Notes: generated by a model not told the origin, from the letters alone. Positions 39,694 to 52,514 are shown, numbered from the stretch's first letter. The stretch is 64,000 bases of DNA from Pseudomonas hamedanensis (GCF_014268595.2 NZ_CP077091.1:2998501-3062500), one strand, 5' to 3'. Made by a program: numbers and translations.

Positions 39694-40305
39694 TCAGACC
39701 AGTGCGGCCTGGTAGCGCGCAGCGACTTCAGGCCAATTGATCACGTTGTAAAACGCATTGATGTATTCCGGACGGCGATTCTGGTAGCGCAGGTAATAAG
39801 CGTGTTCCCAGACATCGAGACCGAGAATCGGCGTGTTGCCGTTCATCAATGGACTGTCCTGATTGCCGCTGCTTTCCACGATCAGCTTTTTCTCCGGGGT
39901 CACGCTGAGCCAGGCCCAGCCGCTGCCGAAACGGGTCAACGCGACTTTGGTGAACGCTTCCTTGAAACGGTCGAGTCCGCCCAGTTGTTCATCAATGGCT
40001 TTGGCCAAAGCACCGTCGGGCTCGCCACCGCCGTTGGGCACCATCACTTCCCAGAACAGCGAATGGTTGGCATGGCCGCCGCCCTGATTGATCACCGCTG
40101 CGCGAAGCTTTTCCGGCAACTGCTGCACACTGGCGACAAGTTTTTCCACTGGCCACTCGGCAAACTCGGTGCCTTCCACCGCGGCGTTAAGGTTGTTGAT
40201 GTAGGTCTGGTGATGCTTGGCGTAGTGGATCTCCATGGTTTGCGCATCGATGTGCGGTTCGAGGGCATCGTAGGCGTAAGGCAAGGCAGGCAAGGTAAAA
40301 GCCAT
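39694..40305 (-). CDS. sodA: Superoxide dismutase, manganese type
   Basis: 203 residues from the ATG at 40305. Metal ligands: His in [12 protein letters not shown] (about 27), His in GHANHSLFW (about 81), and Asp and His in [12 protein letters not shown] (about 163-167). [14 protein letters not shown] and the [11 protein letters not shown] context point to the Mn form. Its ATG is one base after the orfX stop, so translation is probably coupled. Made under iron limitation when the iron SOD cannot be loaded. Confidence 0.96.
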   Translation of the reverse strand: MAFTLPALPYAYDALEPHIDAQTMEIHYAKHHQTYINNLNAAVEGTEFAEWPVEKLVASVQQLPEKLRAAVINQGGGHANHSLFWEVMVPNGGGEPDGALAKAIDEQLGGLDRFKEAFTKVALTRFGSGWAWLSVTPEKKLIVESSGNQDSPLMNGNTPILGLDVWEHAYYLRYQNRRPEYINAFYNVINWPEVAARYQAALV

Positions 40306-40306
40306 T

Positions 40307-40747
40307 TCAATGGACTCCATGGTGATGAGGGGCTGAGGCGCGACGTGCATTGCCGGTGTCCGGGTGCAGCAAACGCTGGGTGCGCGGGTATTCGCCGTAC
40401 TCGCTGATGAAATTCAGCAGTTCGACGTAGGTCTTGCTGCTCTGGCGCAACGCCGCTTCACGCAGGGCCGGGCGCAAGCGTTCGTCCTGCATGGTCTGCA
40501 ATAACCGTTGGTGGATGGCGCACAGATACTCGGCGCTCTCCTCCGGTTGATTCAGGCGCAGGTGCAAATCGGCGAGGTTGTGATGAGAGACGACGCAGGC
40601 CGCCACCGCTTCGTCGGCGTCCGCCCAGCGTTCGAACAACACTTGCGCCAGGGCCAGGGCTTGCAGGTAAGCCTCACGGGCATCGATCAGCTCGCCCAGC
40701 ATGAAGCAGCGATTGGCCCGTTCGATCGTGCGTTTCCAGTGCTCCAT
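40307..40747 (-). CDS. OrfX of the fagA-fumC-orfX-sodA operon
   Basis: 146 residues, helical, TPR-like in look ([24 protein letters not shown], then [22 protein letters not shown]). No catalytic motif is visible and the role is unknown. Always found between fumC and sodA in fluorescent pseudomonads and P. aeruginosa. The C-terminus is His-rich (PHHHGVH), which could bind metal. It may act as an adaptor for its neighbours, but that is a guess. Confidence 0.85.
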   Translation of the reverse strand: MEHWKRTIERANRCFMLGELIDAREAYLQALALAQVLFERWADADEAVAACVVSHHNLADLHLRLNQPEESAEYLCAIHQRLLQTMQDERLRPALREAALRQSSKTYVELLNFISEYGEYPRTQRLLHPDTGNARRASAPHHHGVH

Positions 40748-40774
40748 GATGAACCTCCAAAGCGGTTGCGGGAT

Positions 40775-42131
<1,357 letters not shown>

Positions 42132-42151
<20 letters not shown>

Positions 42152-42539
42152 GCGAGTGTCCTTGCAGCAGTTCAGTAAGAGGGATCGAGGGTTGCAACTC
42201 ACATGTTGCGAGTTGCCAGGTGTAGCGTTGCCAGCGCTGGAGGCGGCATTGGCAAAGCGCCAGGCGCTCCATGTCGCGCAACGGCCGCCAGGCCTGATCG
42301 AGGCAGAGGCTGCGCCAGTGCCACGGCAAGGCCATATCAGTGGCGGTATCGAGCAACAGACGGAAAGAAGTTTCGGCGACGGTCCAGGGCGAGGTTGCCG
42401 TGCAACAAGACAAATAGCGCCCTTCGGCAAGGTAGTGTTCGATCAGGCGTGGCTCGTCAGGATTCAGTGCGCAACGGATCTGGCGACTCATCCAGCGCCA
42501 GCTTTCGAGGTAGGGCTGCTCGTGCAAGGCAGAACTCAT
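42132..42539 (-). CDS. fagA: FagA, Fur-associated gene
   Basis: 135 residues, rich in Trp, Arg and Leu (YLESWRWMSRQIRCALNP, CCTATSPWTVAETS). No recognised domain. It is the first gene after the Fur box, as in P. aeruginosa where the gene was named. Four to six cysteines are present but not in a standard motif. Function unknown. Overlaps fumC, so translation is coupled. Confidence 0.85.
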
Positions 42540-42566
42540 GATCCGGGACTCGTGCGGAGATGAGAT

Positions 42567-42586
42567 TCATTATTAGATGATAATGA
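42567..42586 (-). promoter_or_regulatory. Fur box of the fagA operon
   Basis: A perfect dyad TCATTAT-N6-ATAATGA lies 28-47 bases upstream of the fagA ATG and matches the Fur consensus (GATAATGATAATCATTATC) closely. With iron, Fur should repress fagA-fumC-orfX-sodA and probably the ZIP gene. Confidence 0.88.
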
Positions 42587-42617
42587 GAACCAAAACAAGC
42601 CTGCATGCACGCAACCT

Positions 42618-42707
42618 TGTGGGAGCGGGCTTGCTCGCGAATGCGGTGTGTCAGCCAGAGATGTTGTGACTAAAAGACCGCATTCGCGAGCAAGCCCGCT
42701 CCCACAG
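42618..42707. repeat. REP doublet (REPIN)
   Basis: Arms tgtgggagcgggcttgctcg and cgagcaagcccgctcccaca around a variable middle, between the fagA promoter and the pmbA terminator. Same family as 5792-5880. Confidence 0.9.
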
Positions 42708-42724
42708 GAGATTTGTGCAAGCAT

Positions 42725-42763
42725 AAAAAAAGGCGCACCACCCGTTGAGGTGGCGCGCCTTAT
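42725..42763 (-). terminator. pmbA terminator
   Basis: On the minus strand, GGCGCGCCACC and GGTGGTGCGCC pair with a small loop and are followed by a run of seven T. It lies 18 bases after the pmbA stop. Confidence 0.88.
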
Positions 42764-42780
42764 TTGTGTAACGGCCGGGC

Positions 42781-44127
42781 TTAACTGCCCGCGACAGTCA
42801 TCCGCTCGATCAACACCGAACCGGTGCGGATGTTGCTGCGCAGTTCCAGATCATTCCCCACCGCGACAATCTGCTTGAACATGTCGCGCATGTTGCCGGC
42901 GATGGTCACTTCCTGCACCGCGAACTGGATTTCGCCGTTTTCGACCCAGAAACCCGCCGCCCCGCGCGAATAGTCGCCGGTGACCATGTTCAGGCCATGC
43001 CCCATCAACTCGGTGACCAACAGTCCACGGCCCATACGTTTCAACAGCGCTGCCTGATCTTCATCGCCATGGGTGACGAACAGGTTGTGCACGCCGCCCG
43101 CGTTGGCGGTGCTCGGCATGCCCAGTTTGCGTCCGGAGTACGTACCCAGGATGTAAGACACCAACTCGCCTTTTTCGACGAACGGTTTGGCATAGGTCGC
43201 CAGGCCGTCGCCGTCATAGGAAGCGCTGCCCATGGCGCGCATCAGGTGCGGACGCTCGTCGATGGTCAGCCATTCCGGGAACAGCTTCTGCCCCAGCGTG
43301 CCTTCCAGGAATGAAGACTTGCGATACAGGCTGCCGCCCGATACTGCCGACAGGAAGCTGCCGAACAAACCGCCCGCCAGTTCAGCGGAAAACAGCACTG
43401 GCACTTCGCATGTCGGCACCGGGCGCGCGCCCAGACGGCTCGCCGCCCGCTGCGCGGCACGCTGGCCGATGCTCACCGGATCGGCGAGCAAGCTGCCCTG
43501 ACGGCTGACGTCGTACCAGTAATCCCGCTGCATCTGGCCGTCGGCTTCGGCGATCATCACGCAACTGAGGCTGTGCCGCGTCGATGCGTAACCACCGATG
43601 AAACCGTGGCTGTTGCCATAAACACGGCAACCCTGATGGGTGCTGAGCGTGGTGCCGTCGGCGTTCTTGATCCGCGCATCGGCATCAAAAGCCGCCGCCT
43701 CGCAGAGCAAGGCCTTCTCGATGGCTTGCTCCGGGGTGATATCCCATTCGTGGAACAGGTCGAAATCCTTGATGTCTTTGGCCATCAATGCCGCATCGGC
43801 AAGACCTGACGCTTCGTCCTCGGAGGTGTGCTTGGCGATCGCCAGTGCCGCCGCGACCGTTTCACGAATCGCCTCTGGCCCGGTGGCCGAGGTGCTGGCC
43901 GAGCCTTTGCGCTGGCCAACGTACAAGGTGATGCCAAAGCCCTGATCGCGGTTGAATTCGACGGTTTCGACCTCGCGCTGACGCACCGAAGTCGACAGCC
44001 CCTGCTCCAGCGACACCGCAACCTCACAGGCGCTGGCGCCTTGGCGCCTGGCTTCAGCGATGATCTGCTCAACCTGTTCCTGCAGTGCCGGCAATGCCTG
44101 CGGGCCGACGCTTTGAACTGCACTCAT
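42781..44127 (-). CDS. pmbA: Metalloprotease PmbA/TldE
   Basis: 448 residues from the ATG at 44127, six bases after GGAG. It is the non-catalytic-looking partner of TldD: the HExxxH motif is absent. Family marks include [31 protein letters not shown] and [23 protein letters not shown]. The TldD/TldE heterodimer degrades unfolded peptides and matures some microcins. tldD lies just beyond yjgA on the same strand. Confidence 0.94.
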   Translation of the reverse strand: MSAVQSVGPQALPALQEQVEQIIAEARRQGASACEVAVSLEQGLSTSVRQREVETVEFNRDQGFGITLYVGQRKGSASTSATGPEAIRETVAAALAIAKHTSEDEASGLADAALMAKDIKDFDLFHEWDITPEQAIEKALLCEAAAFDADARIKNADGTTLSTHQGCRVYGNSHGFIGGYASTRHSLSCVMIAEADGQMQRDYWYDVSRQGSLLADPVSIGQRAAQRAASRLGARPVPTCEVPVLFSAELAGGLFGSFLSAVSGGSLYRKSSFLEGTLGQKLFPEWLTIDERPHLMRAMGSASYDGDGLATYAKPFVEKGELVSYILGTYSGRKLGMPSTANAGGVHNLFVTHGDEDQAALLKRMGRGLLVTELMGHGLNMVTGDYSRGAAGFWVENGEIQFAVQEVTIAGNMRDMFKQIVAVGNDLELRSNIRTGSVLIERMTVAGS

Positions 44128-44235
44128 GCTCATCTCCACTCAAATTCTGCTTTCGGCTGGGGTCATCGAGCGACCGGGCCGGACAAGCGGCCCCCGACTG
44201 GTTATCATGGCGGCGTTTCTTTGCGGACTGCCACC

Positions 44236-44760
44236 ATGGTTGATTCTTACGACGACTCCCTCGATACGGGAGAAAAAAGCAAATCTCAGGTCAAACGCGA
44301 GCTGCATGCTCTGGTTGACCTTGGCGAGCGCCTGACCACACTCAAGCCCGACTTGCAGGCAAAACTGCCGTTGACCGACGCCTTGCGCCGGGCATTGGCC
44401 GATGCGCCCAAGCACACCGCGAACATCGCGCGTAAACGGCACCTGCAATTCATCGGCAAACTGATGCGCGACCAGGACACGGACGCGATTCTGACGTTGC
44501 TCGATCAACTCGATGCCTCCACTCGCCAGTACAACGAGCGTTTCCATAATCTGGAACGCTGGCGTGACCGCCTGATCGCGGGCGATGACGCCGTGCTGGA
44601 GAAGTTCGTCGTCGAGTATCCGGACGCCGACCGCCAACAGCTACGCTCCTTGATCCGTCAGGCCCAGCACGAGGTTGCGCAAAACAAACCTCCTGCTTCC
44701 AGCCGCAAGATCTTCAAATACATCCGTGAGCTGGACGATACACAACGCGGCCTGCGTTGA
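44236..44760 (+). CDS. Ribosome-associated protein YjgA (DUF615)
   Basis: 174 residues, highly charged and helical ([51 protein letters not shown]). YjgA/DarP binds the late 50S precursor in E. coli. Divergent from pmbA and convergent with tldD; the yjgA-pmbA pair is also conserved in E. coli. A CGGGTGGC/GCCACCCG hairpin at 44770-44796 follows. Confidence 0.93.
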   Translation: MVDSYDDSLDTGEKSKSQVKRELHALVDLGERLTTLKPDLQAKLPLTDALRRALADAPKHTANIARKRHLQFIGKLMRDQDTDAILTLLDQLDASTRQYNERFHNLERWRDRLIAGDDAVLEKFVVEYPDADRQQLRSLIRQAQHEVAQNKPPASSRKIFKYIRELDDTQRGLR

Positions 44761-44811
44761 TATTCGCCACCGGGTGGCCGCCCTGCGCGCCACCCGAAGC
44801 TCCACGTCCTC

Positions 44812-46254
44812 TTATGCGCCCGTGCCACCCACGGTGATCGCATCGATTTTCAGCGTTGGCTGACCGACACCCACCGGCACCGACTGCCCATCCTTGCCGC
44901 ACGTGCCCACACCGCTGTCCAGCGCCAGATCGTTACCGACCATCGACACCCGGCTCATCGCCTCGGGGCCGTTGCCGATCAACGTCGCGCCTTTGACCGG
45001 CGCGGTGATTTTGCCGTCCTCGATCAGGTAGGCCTCGCTGGTGGAGAACACGAACTTGCCGCTGGTGATGTCGACCTGACCGCCGCCAAGGTTGGCGCAG
45101 TAGATGCCTTTCTTCACCGAAGCAATGATTTCCGCCGGATCGCTTTCGCCGCCGAGCATGTAAGTGTTGGTCATCCGTGGCATCGGCAGGTGCGCGTAGG
45201 ATTCGCGGCGACCGTTACCGGTGCGCGCCACCCCCATCAGACGGGCATTGAGCTTGTCCTGCATGTAGCCCTTGAGCACACCGTTTTCGATCAGCGTGGT
45301 GCACTCGGTCGGGGTGCCTTCGTCATCGACACTTAGCGAACCGCGACGCCCGCTCAACGTGCCGTCATCGACGATGGTGCAGAGTTTCGAGGCAACCATT
45401 TCGCCCATGCGCCCGCTGTAGGCGGAGCTGCCCTTGCGGTTGAAATCGCCTTCCAGACCGTGACCGACCGCTTCGTGCAGCAGCACGCCGGACCAGCCGG
45501 AACCCAGTACCACCGGCAGCGTACCGGCCGGCGCCGGGATCGCTTCCAGATTGACCAGCGCCTGACGCAACGCTTCCCGGGCATAGCCCATCGCGCGATC
45601 TTCGGCGAGGAAATAACGGTAATCGGTACGTCCGCCGCCGCCATGTCCGCCACGCTCGCGACGGCCGTTCTGCTCGACGATGACACTGACGTTGAAACGC
45701 ACCAGCGGCCGCACATCGGCGGCCAGGCCACCGTCGGTGGACGCGACCAGAATCCGTTCCCAGACACCGGCCATGCTCACGCTGACCTGCTGAATGCGCG
45801 GGTCGAGCGCGCGCGTGGCGACGTCGATGCGCTTGAGCAATTCGACTTTTTCGGCGCGGCTCAGCACTTCCAGCGGGTTGTCCGGCGCATACAGTTGGGC
45901 GACGTCCTGGGTGCTGAACGCCTGCACGGTGCCGTTCTGCCCGGCGCGGGAGATCGAGCGCGCCGCACGGGCCGCAGCGCCGAGGGCTTCGAGGGTGATC
46001 GCGTTGCTGTAGGCAAAACCGGTTTTTTCACCGGACTGCGCGCGCACGCCAACGCCCTGGTCGAGGTTGAAGCTGCCTTCCTTGACGATGCCGTCTTCCA
46101 GCGACCACGATTCGGAAATCTGGCCCTGGAAATACAGATCGGCGGCATCGATGCCAGGGCCGGCGAGATCGCCGAGCACACCTTGCAGGCTCTCGATCGT
46201 CACGCCACCGGGCGCCAATAGATGATCACTGACTGAGGACAACAACTCGCTCAT
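44812..46254 (-). CDS. tldD: Metalloprotease TldD
   Basis: 480 residues. The zinc motif HEAVGH is present near 261-266, followed by [16 protein letters not shown]. Forms an active heterodimer with PmbA/TldE; the peptide reaches a shared chamber. The N-terminal half has the repeated alpha/beta fold ([24 protein letters not shown]). Only 4 bases separate its ATG from the end of the nit gene upstream. Confidence 0.96.
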   Translation of the reverse strand: MSELLSSVSDHLLAPGGVTIESLQGVLGDLAGPGIDAADLYFQGQISESWSLEDGIVKEGSFNLDQGVGVRAQSGEKTGFAYSNAITLEALGAAARAARSISRAGQNGTVQAFSTQDVAQLYAPDNPLEVLSRAEKVELLKRIDVATRALDPRIQQVSVSMAGVWERILVASTDGGLAADVRPLVRFNVSVIVEQNGRRERGGHGGGGRTDYRYFLAEDRAMGYAREALRQALVNLEAIPAPAGTLPVVLGSGWSGVLLHEAVGHGLEGDFNRKGSSAYSGRMGEMVASKLCTIVDDGTLSGRRGSLSVDDEGTPTECTTLIENGVLKGYMQDKLNARLMGVARTGNGRRESYAHLPMPRMTNTYMLGGESDPAEIIASVKKGIYCANLGGGQVDITSGKFVFSTSEAYLIEDGKITAPVKGATLIGNGPEAMSRVSMVGNDLALDSGVGTCGKDGQSVPVGVGQPTLKIDAITVGGTGA

Positions 46255-46258
46255 AGGT

Positions 46259-47119
46259 TTACGCCTTAAATTCGTGTTCTGAAGCAGGCCGCTGTGCGCC
46301 CTGCGAGAAAAACCGCCGATGACGCGTCACCGGCATGCGCGCCCGAATGGACGCCTGTTCATCGCTGTCGCGAGCGGCCAACAACACCGCTTCGCCTTGA
46401 TCCTGTTGGGCCAGTACGCGCCCCCACGGGTCGACAATTGCCGCATGGCCGAAGGTTTCGCGCGGTCCCGGGTGGGTTCCGCCCTGTGCGGCCGCCAGCA
46501 CATAACATTGAGTCTCGATGGCACGCGCGCGAATCAGCACATCCCAATGCGCGGCGCCGGTCACGGCAGTAAACGCCGACGGTGCGGTAATCAATTCGGC
46601 ACCGGCAGCACGCAATTCGCTGTACAGCTCCGGGAAGCGCAAGTCGTAACACACGCTCAGTCCGACGCGACCCACCGGCGTGTCCGCCACCACTACATTG
46701 CTGCCATAAGCATAGTCATCGGACTCGCGGTAACGACCGCGATTGTCCGCCACGTCGACATCGAACAGATGCAGCTTGTCATAGCGCGCGACGATCTCGC
46801 CGTGTTCGTTGATCAACAGCGAGCAGGCGTTGGCCTTGGCCGTGGGTTGCCCCAGCGGCGGCAAAGGCAATGTGCCGGCGACTATCCATAACGTGAGGTC
46901 GCGGGCGGTCTGTTTCAACCATGGCAGGATCGGCCCTTCGCCCAAAGCTTCGGCGCGGCCGATATCGGCGACGTCGCGACGACCCATGGCGGCGAAGTTT
47001 TCCGGCAGTACCGCGAGCTTCGCCCCGCCAGCGGCCGCCTGTTCAAGCAGGCGCCGGGCCTGAGCCAGATTGGCCAGCACGTCACTCTGGCTGACCATTT
47101 GAATCACCGCTAAAGACAT
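46259..47119 (-). CDS. Nitrilase-superfamily carbon-nitrogen hydrolase (Nit1-like)
   Basis: 286 residues. The Glu-Lys-Cys triad is seen in [20 protein letters not shown] and [13 protein letters not shown]. The last motif is typical of Nit1/NitFhit-type deaminated-glutathione amidases, a metabolite repair role; this is the most likely activity but not proven here. Lies between yhdP and tldD, as in other pseudomonads. Confidence 0.9.
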   Translation of the reverse strand: MSLAVIQMVSQSDVLANLAQARRLLEQAAAGGAKLAVLPENFAAMGRRDVADIGRAEALGEGPILPWLKQTARDLTLWIVAGTLPLPPLGQPTAKANACSLLINEHGEIVARYDKLHLFDVDVADNRGRYRESDDYAYGSNVVVADTPVGRVGLSVCYDLRFPELYSELRAAGAELITAPSAFTAVTGAAHWDVLIRARAIETQCYVLAAAQGGTHPGPRETFGHAAIVDPWGRVLAQQDQGEAVLLAARDSDEQASIRARMPVTRHRRFFSQGAQRPASEHEFKA

Positions 47120-47177
47120 GGCGAACTCCCAAAGAGGTAGGTGGCCATGCTACTCCATCGCTTCAAGGCCGGGCCGT

Positions 47178-50100
47178 TCAAAAAGGCTTGTCGAAGGTGA
47201 TTTTCGGCTCTTTCCATGGGCCTTTGACGGTGTACTTCACACTGGCGAAGCGTGCCACGCGGTCACCGATCAGCTTGTCGATCAGGAACAACGCACCGCC
47301 GACCGCCGGTGCGCCGACGATCAGCGCGGCGATCGGCAGGTTATTGGTCACCGGCAACGTCACCAGCAATTTCGCATCCACCTTGTCACCCACCAGATCC
47401 AGCGTACCGTCCAGCTCAAGGTTGCTCGAAGGCCCGGTAAGGCGAATCGGTTCTCGCGTCACATAGACGCCGTTGTTCGCCACCAGCAGACCTTTGACCC
47501 GGTCATAGCTCAAGCCCTTGCCGAACAGGTCGGAGAAGTCCAGGCGCAGACGCCGGCCGATCGAATTGAAGTTGAGCAGGCCGAACACCCGCAGCGCCTG
47601 AGCGCCGCCCTCCACTTCAACGAACTGGCCCTTGTTCAGCGAGGCATCCAGAGTGCCGGAGAAGCGCTTGGTCGCCAGCCACGCCGGCGAGCCCGGCCAG
47701 CGGCCATCGACGTCCATGTGGAATTCTTCGCTGGTCACGCTCGGTGCGAAACCCCAGCCCTTGAGCACATCGGCGAGGTTCTTGCCGCCGATGCGGCCCT
47801 TGTACCAACTGCTGGTCGATCCCGGCGCGCCTTCCCAGCCGCCATTGCCTTGCAACAGGATGCCTTTGAGACCCATGTCGAGGTTGTTCAGGGCGATGCC
47901 TTTGGCGGTCGGCCGCACTTTCAGTGACCAGCCACCGACCAGATCCGGGCCGAGGAACAGTTGGTTGAGGGTAATATCCAGTGCCGGAATTTTCGTCGGA
48001 TCGACCGAGGCCAGCGGGTCAGGCGCGTTTTCGTCGGCCTGCACCGCCGGGTCGGGGGCGGGCAGCTTGACGTATTGCAGAGTCACTGCAATCGGCACGC
48101 TCTTGGCGTCCGGCAGGCTGGCCGTGCCTTTGGCTTGCTGGCTGTCGAGCGCCAGATTCCAGGCTGCCGGCTTGCGATTGAGCTGCACCGAAGCCTGATC
48201 CAGCGTGGTGCCGAACGCGGTCAGCTTGCCAACCTTGAAGTCCGCACTGCTGAGTAGCTTGTTGGCGCTGCCACCGACATCCTGTCCGGCGTATTTATTC
48301 AGCACGTCCTGCCACGGTGCGACGTCCAGCTCCGACAGCACGCCACGTATGCGCAGGCCTCTGGATCCCGGCAGCAGCGCCTCGCCAGCACCAAGAAACA
48401 ACTCGCCCCGACCGTCGGCAAAACTGGCCGGCGGCGCGGCGAAGGTGAAACTGGCGAGTTGATCGTAGCTGACCCAATAACGCCGCTCCTGGCCCTGCAA
48501 GGTCATGCGGAACACGGTGTCGCGCCCGACATCGGCGGCCATGCCGAACGGCGCCGGCAGATCCACCGCCACGCCCTTGAGGCTGGAATTGACCATCAAC
48601 TGGCTGTCGGCGTCGTCGAGGGTCAATTGCAACTGATATGGAATCGTCCCGGACACCGGCAACGGCTGCGTCACGCCAAGCCAGTCGGTGAGTTTCTTGA
48701 CTTCAACCTGCCCCGACGCTGCGACGCGGGTCCTGAGCTTGTTGGGGCTGCCGTCGGCAAAAATCTGCGCGCTCACCGGCTTGTCGAAAGCCCGCGCAGT
48801 GATGTTCTGCCCGCTCAAGCCTTTGGCGCTGTCGAAGCGAAAATCGCCCTTGAGCTGGGTCAGCTCCAGCGTCGGCTCGGCCAGCTTCAGTCGTGCGTTG
48901 GCGGTCTTGAAGTCGACGAGAATTTTCGGCTGATCGCCCTTGGCCAGCGGAACGTCCAGTTTGAGCTTGCCGCTCAGATCACCGGCGCCTTCCCAGCCGG
49001 CAAAGGTTTCGGCCGTACCGATCGGCGCTTCCTGAAGAATTTTCAAACCGTCGCCCAGACCACCGGCGAATGCGCCATCGAGCAGCAGGTGCGTGTTCTG
49101 CCCGGCGGGTACGTGGGGAATATTGACGAAGACATCGCTGACTTGCGTATCGAGCAACTGGCCCTTGCGGGCCCAGATGCGCACGCCGCTGTCTTCAATG
49201 AACACGTCACCGCTGACCTTGCTCACGTGCGGCCAGCCCGGCTGAAACGCCAGCTCGGCGTCATGCACCTTGAAAAACAGGCTGATGCTGCGGTCGGCCT
49301 CACCGGCATTCTTGCTCAGTGATCCCTGATACTGGAAGAAACCCTGATCCACCGCGCCCTTGAGAATCGCCGTGCGCAGCCATTGATCCAGCGCCGGGCT
49401 CAACACGGCGGGCAGGTATTTGGCCGTGTAGCGACCGTCTCCCTCGACCAGGCCGACGCGCAAGTCCATGTAGTCTTCCTGGCTATGGTCGAAGTGCAGG
49501 CGAATCAGGAAGTCGCCGGCAATCTTGCCCTCCTCGCCCAGCACTTTCAGGTAGGGCGCGATCAGGGTAAAACCGTCCTTGTCGAGCTTCCAGGTCAGCC
49601 GCGCATTGGCCTGCAGGTATTGCCACGGCTTGGCGAAAATCGGGTCGAGGTGCAGGACAAAATCCTTGCTGTCCAGGCGCAGCTCGCCGCCGTCGAGATT
49701 GCCGGCGAGGCTGCCGCTGACATTTCGCGCCGCTGGCGCACCGTGGTAGGCGTCGAAACCGACGTTATCCAGGTTGGCGGCAAAGCCGAATTTGTTGCCG
49801 TCGGTGGCGTTCGGGCGAAAATCCAGCAGGACATTGCGCAAGCCGCCGGTCACCTTCAAGCGCTCAACCGCCGTGGCGACACCCTGTGGCAACGGTCCCA
49901 GCGCATTGAGCAGCGGCGTGATCGGCGTCAGGTCGAGGCGGTCGGCCTGCAAATGCCAAAGCTCTTCAACCGTGTCGCTCGCCCGGGTCTGTTGTACCTG
50001 AACGCGGGACTCCCAGCGGGTTTCACCGAAGCTCATCGCCAGCGAGTCGAGGGTGATCGTCGCGCCTTTGGGGCTGTTCTGGTAATACGCATTCAGCGCC

Positions 50101-50981
50101 AGATTGTCGATCTGGATCGGTTTGCGCTCGGCGTAGGCACCGGTGACTTGCGGTGCATTCAGGCGTAGCGCAGCGCTTTGCAGGGCGCCTTCGGCCCAAT
50201 TTACCCACAACTCACCGCCGGCCTTGATCCGGGAAAAATTCCACTGCTGTGTCAGACGCTCGGGCAACCACTTCGACCAATCGCTCTGCGGCAGGCTGGC
50301 GTATGCCTCGATGGCGCTGTTCTGCCATTGATCGGGACGAATTCGCGTGCGCAGGTTCAGCGCGACAGGCTGGCCGTCAGGCAGGGTCAAACGGGCATCG
50401 AGACGTTGGCGGCTGGCGCCGGTGTGCAGATTCAGCCCGACATAAGTCAGCGTCATTGGCGGGTGATCGAGCGGTTGCAAAGTGACCTGGCTGTCGAGCA
50501 CCGACAATTGTCTGATCATCTGCGAACGCTGGAACAACTGGACCGGATCGAACGGCTGATCCTTCTGCACCGGCAGGCCTTCCAGTGCCCAGCTACCGTC
50601 TTCGGCTTCCTTGAGGCTGATCTTCAGGCCGTTGAGTTCGATATGCGCGAGGCGTACTTCGCGGGCCAGCACACTGGCCCACAGGTCCGGCACCACCCGC
50701 ACGCGGTCCAGCCGCAACGCGTTGGCGCCGTCGCCGACCATCACGTCATGGGCCAGCAGGATCGGCGCGAAACCGCTCCAGTTGCCTTCCAGCTCGCCAA
50801 TCTGCAACGGCATACCGAGGGCGGCGCTGGCCTTGTCTTCAAGATCGGCGCGGTATTCGGCCACCAGTGGGGTCAGCTCGCGGCCCAGACTGACGTACAA
50901 GGCCATCAACACCAGAACCAACGCGCACAGGCCCAGCCCCCAACGGGTGAGTGCGGCCAAAATGCGTGTCAGACGCTCCAT
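47178..50981 (-). CDS. yhdP: YhdP, AsmA-like inter-membrane lipid transport protein
   Basis: 1267 residues from the ATG at 50981. One N-terminal membrane helix (about 10-32) and a very long periplasmic beta-rich region of the DUF3971/AsmA type, ending in the C-terminal AsmA-like domain (about 1000-1260) and a second hydrophobic stretch (about 1215-1240, NNLPIAALIVGAPAVGGALFL). YhdP with TamB and YdbH moves phospholipid to the outer membrane in E. coli. Longest gene in the window. An alternative ATG at 51002 has a weaker fit. Confidence 0.93.
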   Translation of the reverse strand: MERLTRILAALTRWGLGLCALVLVLMALYVSLGRELTPLVAEYRADLEDKASAALGMPLQIGELEGNWSGFAPILLAHDVMVGDGANALRLDRVRVVPDLWASVLAREVRLAHIELNGLKISLKEAEDGSWALEGLPVQKDQPFDPVQLFQRSQMIRQLSVLDSQVTLQPLDHPPMTLTYVGLNLHTGASRQRLDARLTLPDGQPVALNLRTRIRPDQWQNSAIEAYASLPQSDWSKWLPERLTQQWNFSRIKAGGELWVNWAEGALQSAALRLNAPQVTGAYAERKPIQIDNLALNAYYQNSPKGATITLDSLAMSFGETRWESRVQVQQTRASDTVEELWHLQADRLDLTPITPLLNALGPLPQGVATAVERLKVTGGLRNVLLDFRPNATDGNKFGFAANLDNVGFDAYHGAPAARNVSGSLAGNLDGGELRLDSKDFVLHLDPIFAKPWQYLQANARLTWKLDKDGFTLIAPYLKVLGEEGKIAGDFLIRLHFDHSQEDYMDLRVGLVEGDGRYTAKYLPAVLSPALDQWLRTAILKGAVDQGFFQYQGSLSKNAGEADRSISLFFKVHDAELAFQPGWPHVSKVSGDVFIEDSGVRIWARKGQLLDTQVSDVFVNIPHVPAGQNTHLLLDGAFAGGLGDGLKILQEAPIGTAETFAGWEGAGDLSGKLKLDVPLAKGDQPKILVDFKTANARLKLAEPTLELTQLKGDFRFDSAKGLSGQNITARAFDKPVSAQIFADGSPNKLRTRVAASGQVEVKKLTDWLGVTQPLPVSGTIPYQLQLTLDDADSQLMVNSSLKGVAVDLPAPFGMAADVGRDTVFRMTLQGQERRYWVSYDQLASFTFAAPPASFADGRGELFLGAGEALLPGSRGLRIRGVLSELDVAPWQDVLNKYAGQDVGGSANKLLSSADFKVGKLTAFGTTLDQASVQLNRKPAAWNLALDSQQAKGTASLPDAKSVPIAVTLQYVKLPAPDPAVQADENAPDPLASVDPTKIPALDITLNQLFLGPDLVGGWSLKVRPTAKGIALNNLDMGLKGILLQGNGGWEGAPGSTSSWYKGRIGGKNLADVLKGWGFAPSVTSEEFHMDVDGRWPGSPAWLATKRFSGTLDASLNKGQFVEVEGGAQALRVFGLLNFNSIGRRLRLDFSDLFGKGLSYDRVKGLLVANNGVYVTREPIRLTGPSSNLELDGTLDLVGDKVDAKLLVTLPVTNNLPIAALIVGAPAVGGALFLIDKLIGDRVARFASVKYTVKGPWKEPKITFDKPF

Positions 50982-51056
50982 GTCAGTTGGCTCCCATGGC
51001 AAAAATACTGCGAAAAGCTGAGGCCAGCCGCGTTGAATGAAAGGTGACGCAGGGCT

Positions 51057-52514
51057 TCAGAGCAGCACCACGTCATATTGTTCCTGGGAATACATGGTTT
51101 CTACCTGGAAGCGTATGGTGCGACCGATGAAGCCTTCAAGCTCGGCGACGTTACCGGACTCTTCGTCGAGCAGGCGATCGACCACTTTCTGGTTGGCCAG
51201 CACCCGATAACCCTCGGCCTGATAGGCCCGCGCCTCGCGAAGAATCTCGCGGAAGATCTCGTAACAGATGGTTTCGGCGGTCTTCAATTTGCCCCGTCCC
51301 TGGCAACTGCTGCACGGTTCGCACAGCACTTGTTCGAGGCTTTCGCGGGTGCGTTTGCGGGTCATTTGTACCAGGCCCAACTCGGTGATGCCGATGATGT
51401 TGGTCTTGGCGTGATCACGCTCAAGCTGTTTTTCCAAGGTGCGCAACACTTGCCGCTGGTGTTCTTCGTCTTCCATGTCGATGAAGTCGATGATGATGAT
51501 CCCGCCCAGATTGCGCAGGCGCATCTGCCGGGCGATCGCCGTGGCCGCTTCGAGGTTGGTCTTGAAAATGGTTTCTTCGAGATTGCGATGGCCGACGAAG
51601 GCGCCCGTGTTCACATCGATGGTGGTCATGGCTTCCGCCGGGTCGATCACCAGATAGCCGCCGGATTTCAGCGGTACCTTGCGTTCCAGCGCGCGCTGGA
51701 TTTCGTCTTCGACGCCATACAGGTCGAAGATTGGCCGTTCGCCCGGGTAGTGTTCCAGACGATCGGCGATTTCCGGCATCAGTTCGGCGACGAATTGTGT
51801 GGTTTTCTGGAAGGTTTCCCGGGAATCGATGCGGATTTTCTCGATTTTCGGATTGACCAGGTCGCGCAGGGTACGCAGGGCCAGGCCGAGGTCTTCGTAA
51901 ATCACGCTCGGCGCGGCGATGGTCTTGATCTGTTCGTTGATCTGATCCCACAGGCGGCGCAGGTAGCGGATGTCCATGAGGATCTCGTCAGCGCCCGCGC
52001 CCTCGGCGGCGGTGCGCAGAATGAAGCCGCCGGCCTCCTTGATGCCTTCTTTGGCGACACAATCACTGACCACCTGCTTGAGGCGTTCGCGCTCGGCTTC
52101 GTCTTCGATCTTCAGCGAAATGCCGACGTGCGCGGTGCGCGGCATGTACACCAGATAGCGCGAGGGAATCGACAGCTGCGTCGTCAGGCGCGCACCTTTG
52201 GAGCCGATCGGATCCTTGGTGACTTGCACCACCAGGCTCTGGCCCTCGTGCACCAGCGAGCTGATGCTTTCCACCGCTGGCCCTTCACGCAAGGAAATCT
52301 CAGCGGCGTGAATAAACGCGGCGCGGTCCAGGCCGATGTCGACGAACGCTGCCTGCATGCCTGGCAGTACCCGGACGATCTTGCCTTTATAAATGTTGCC
52401 GACGATTCCGCGTTTTTGCGTGCGCTCGACGTGGACTTCTTGCAGCACACCGTTTTCGACCACTGCCACGCGCGACTCCATCGGCGTGATGTTGATCAGA
52501 ATCTCTTCACTCAT
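51057..52514 (-). CDS. rng: Ribonuclease G
   Basis: 485 residues from the ATG at 52514. N-terminal S1 domain (GNIYKGKIVRVLPGMQAAFVDIG), the RNase E/G catalytic core (LVIDPAEAMTTIDVNTGAFVG; GGIIIIDFIDM for the Mg ligands) and the Zn-link CEPCSSCQGRG near 400-410. It matures 16S rRNA 5' ends and cleaves some mRNAs. Between maf and yhdP, the common order. Confidence 0.97.
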   Translation of the reverse strand: MSEEILINITPMESRVAVVENGVLQEVHVERTQKRGIVGNIYKGKIVRVLPGMQAAFVDIGLDRAAFIHAAEISLREGPAVESISSLVHEGQSLVVQVTKDPIGSKGARLTTQLSIPSRYLVYMPRTAHVGISLKIEDEAERERLKQVVSDCVAKEGIKEAGGFILRTAAEGAGADEILMDIRYLRRLWDQINEQIKTIAAPSVIYEDLGLALRTLRDLVNPKIEKIRIDSRETFQKTTQFVAELMPEIADRLEHYPGERPIFDLYGVEDEIQRALERKVPLKSGGYLVIDPAEAMTTIDVNTGAFVGHRNLEETIFKTNLEAATAIARQMRLRNLGGIIIIDFIDMEDEEHQRQVLRTLEKQLERDHAKTNIIGITELGLVQMTRKRTRESLEQVLCEPCSSCQGRGKLKTAETICYEIFREILREARAYQAEGYRVLANQKVVDRLLDEESGNVAELEGFIGRTIRFQVETMYSQEQYDVVLL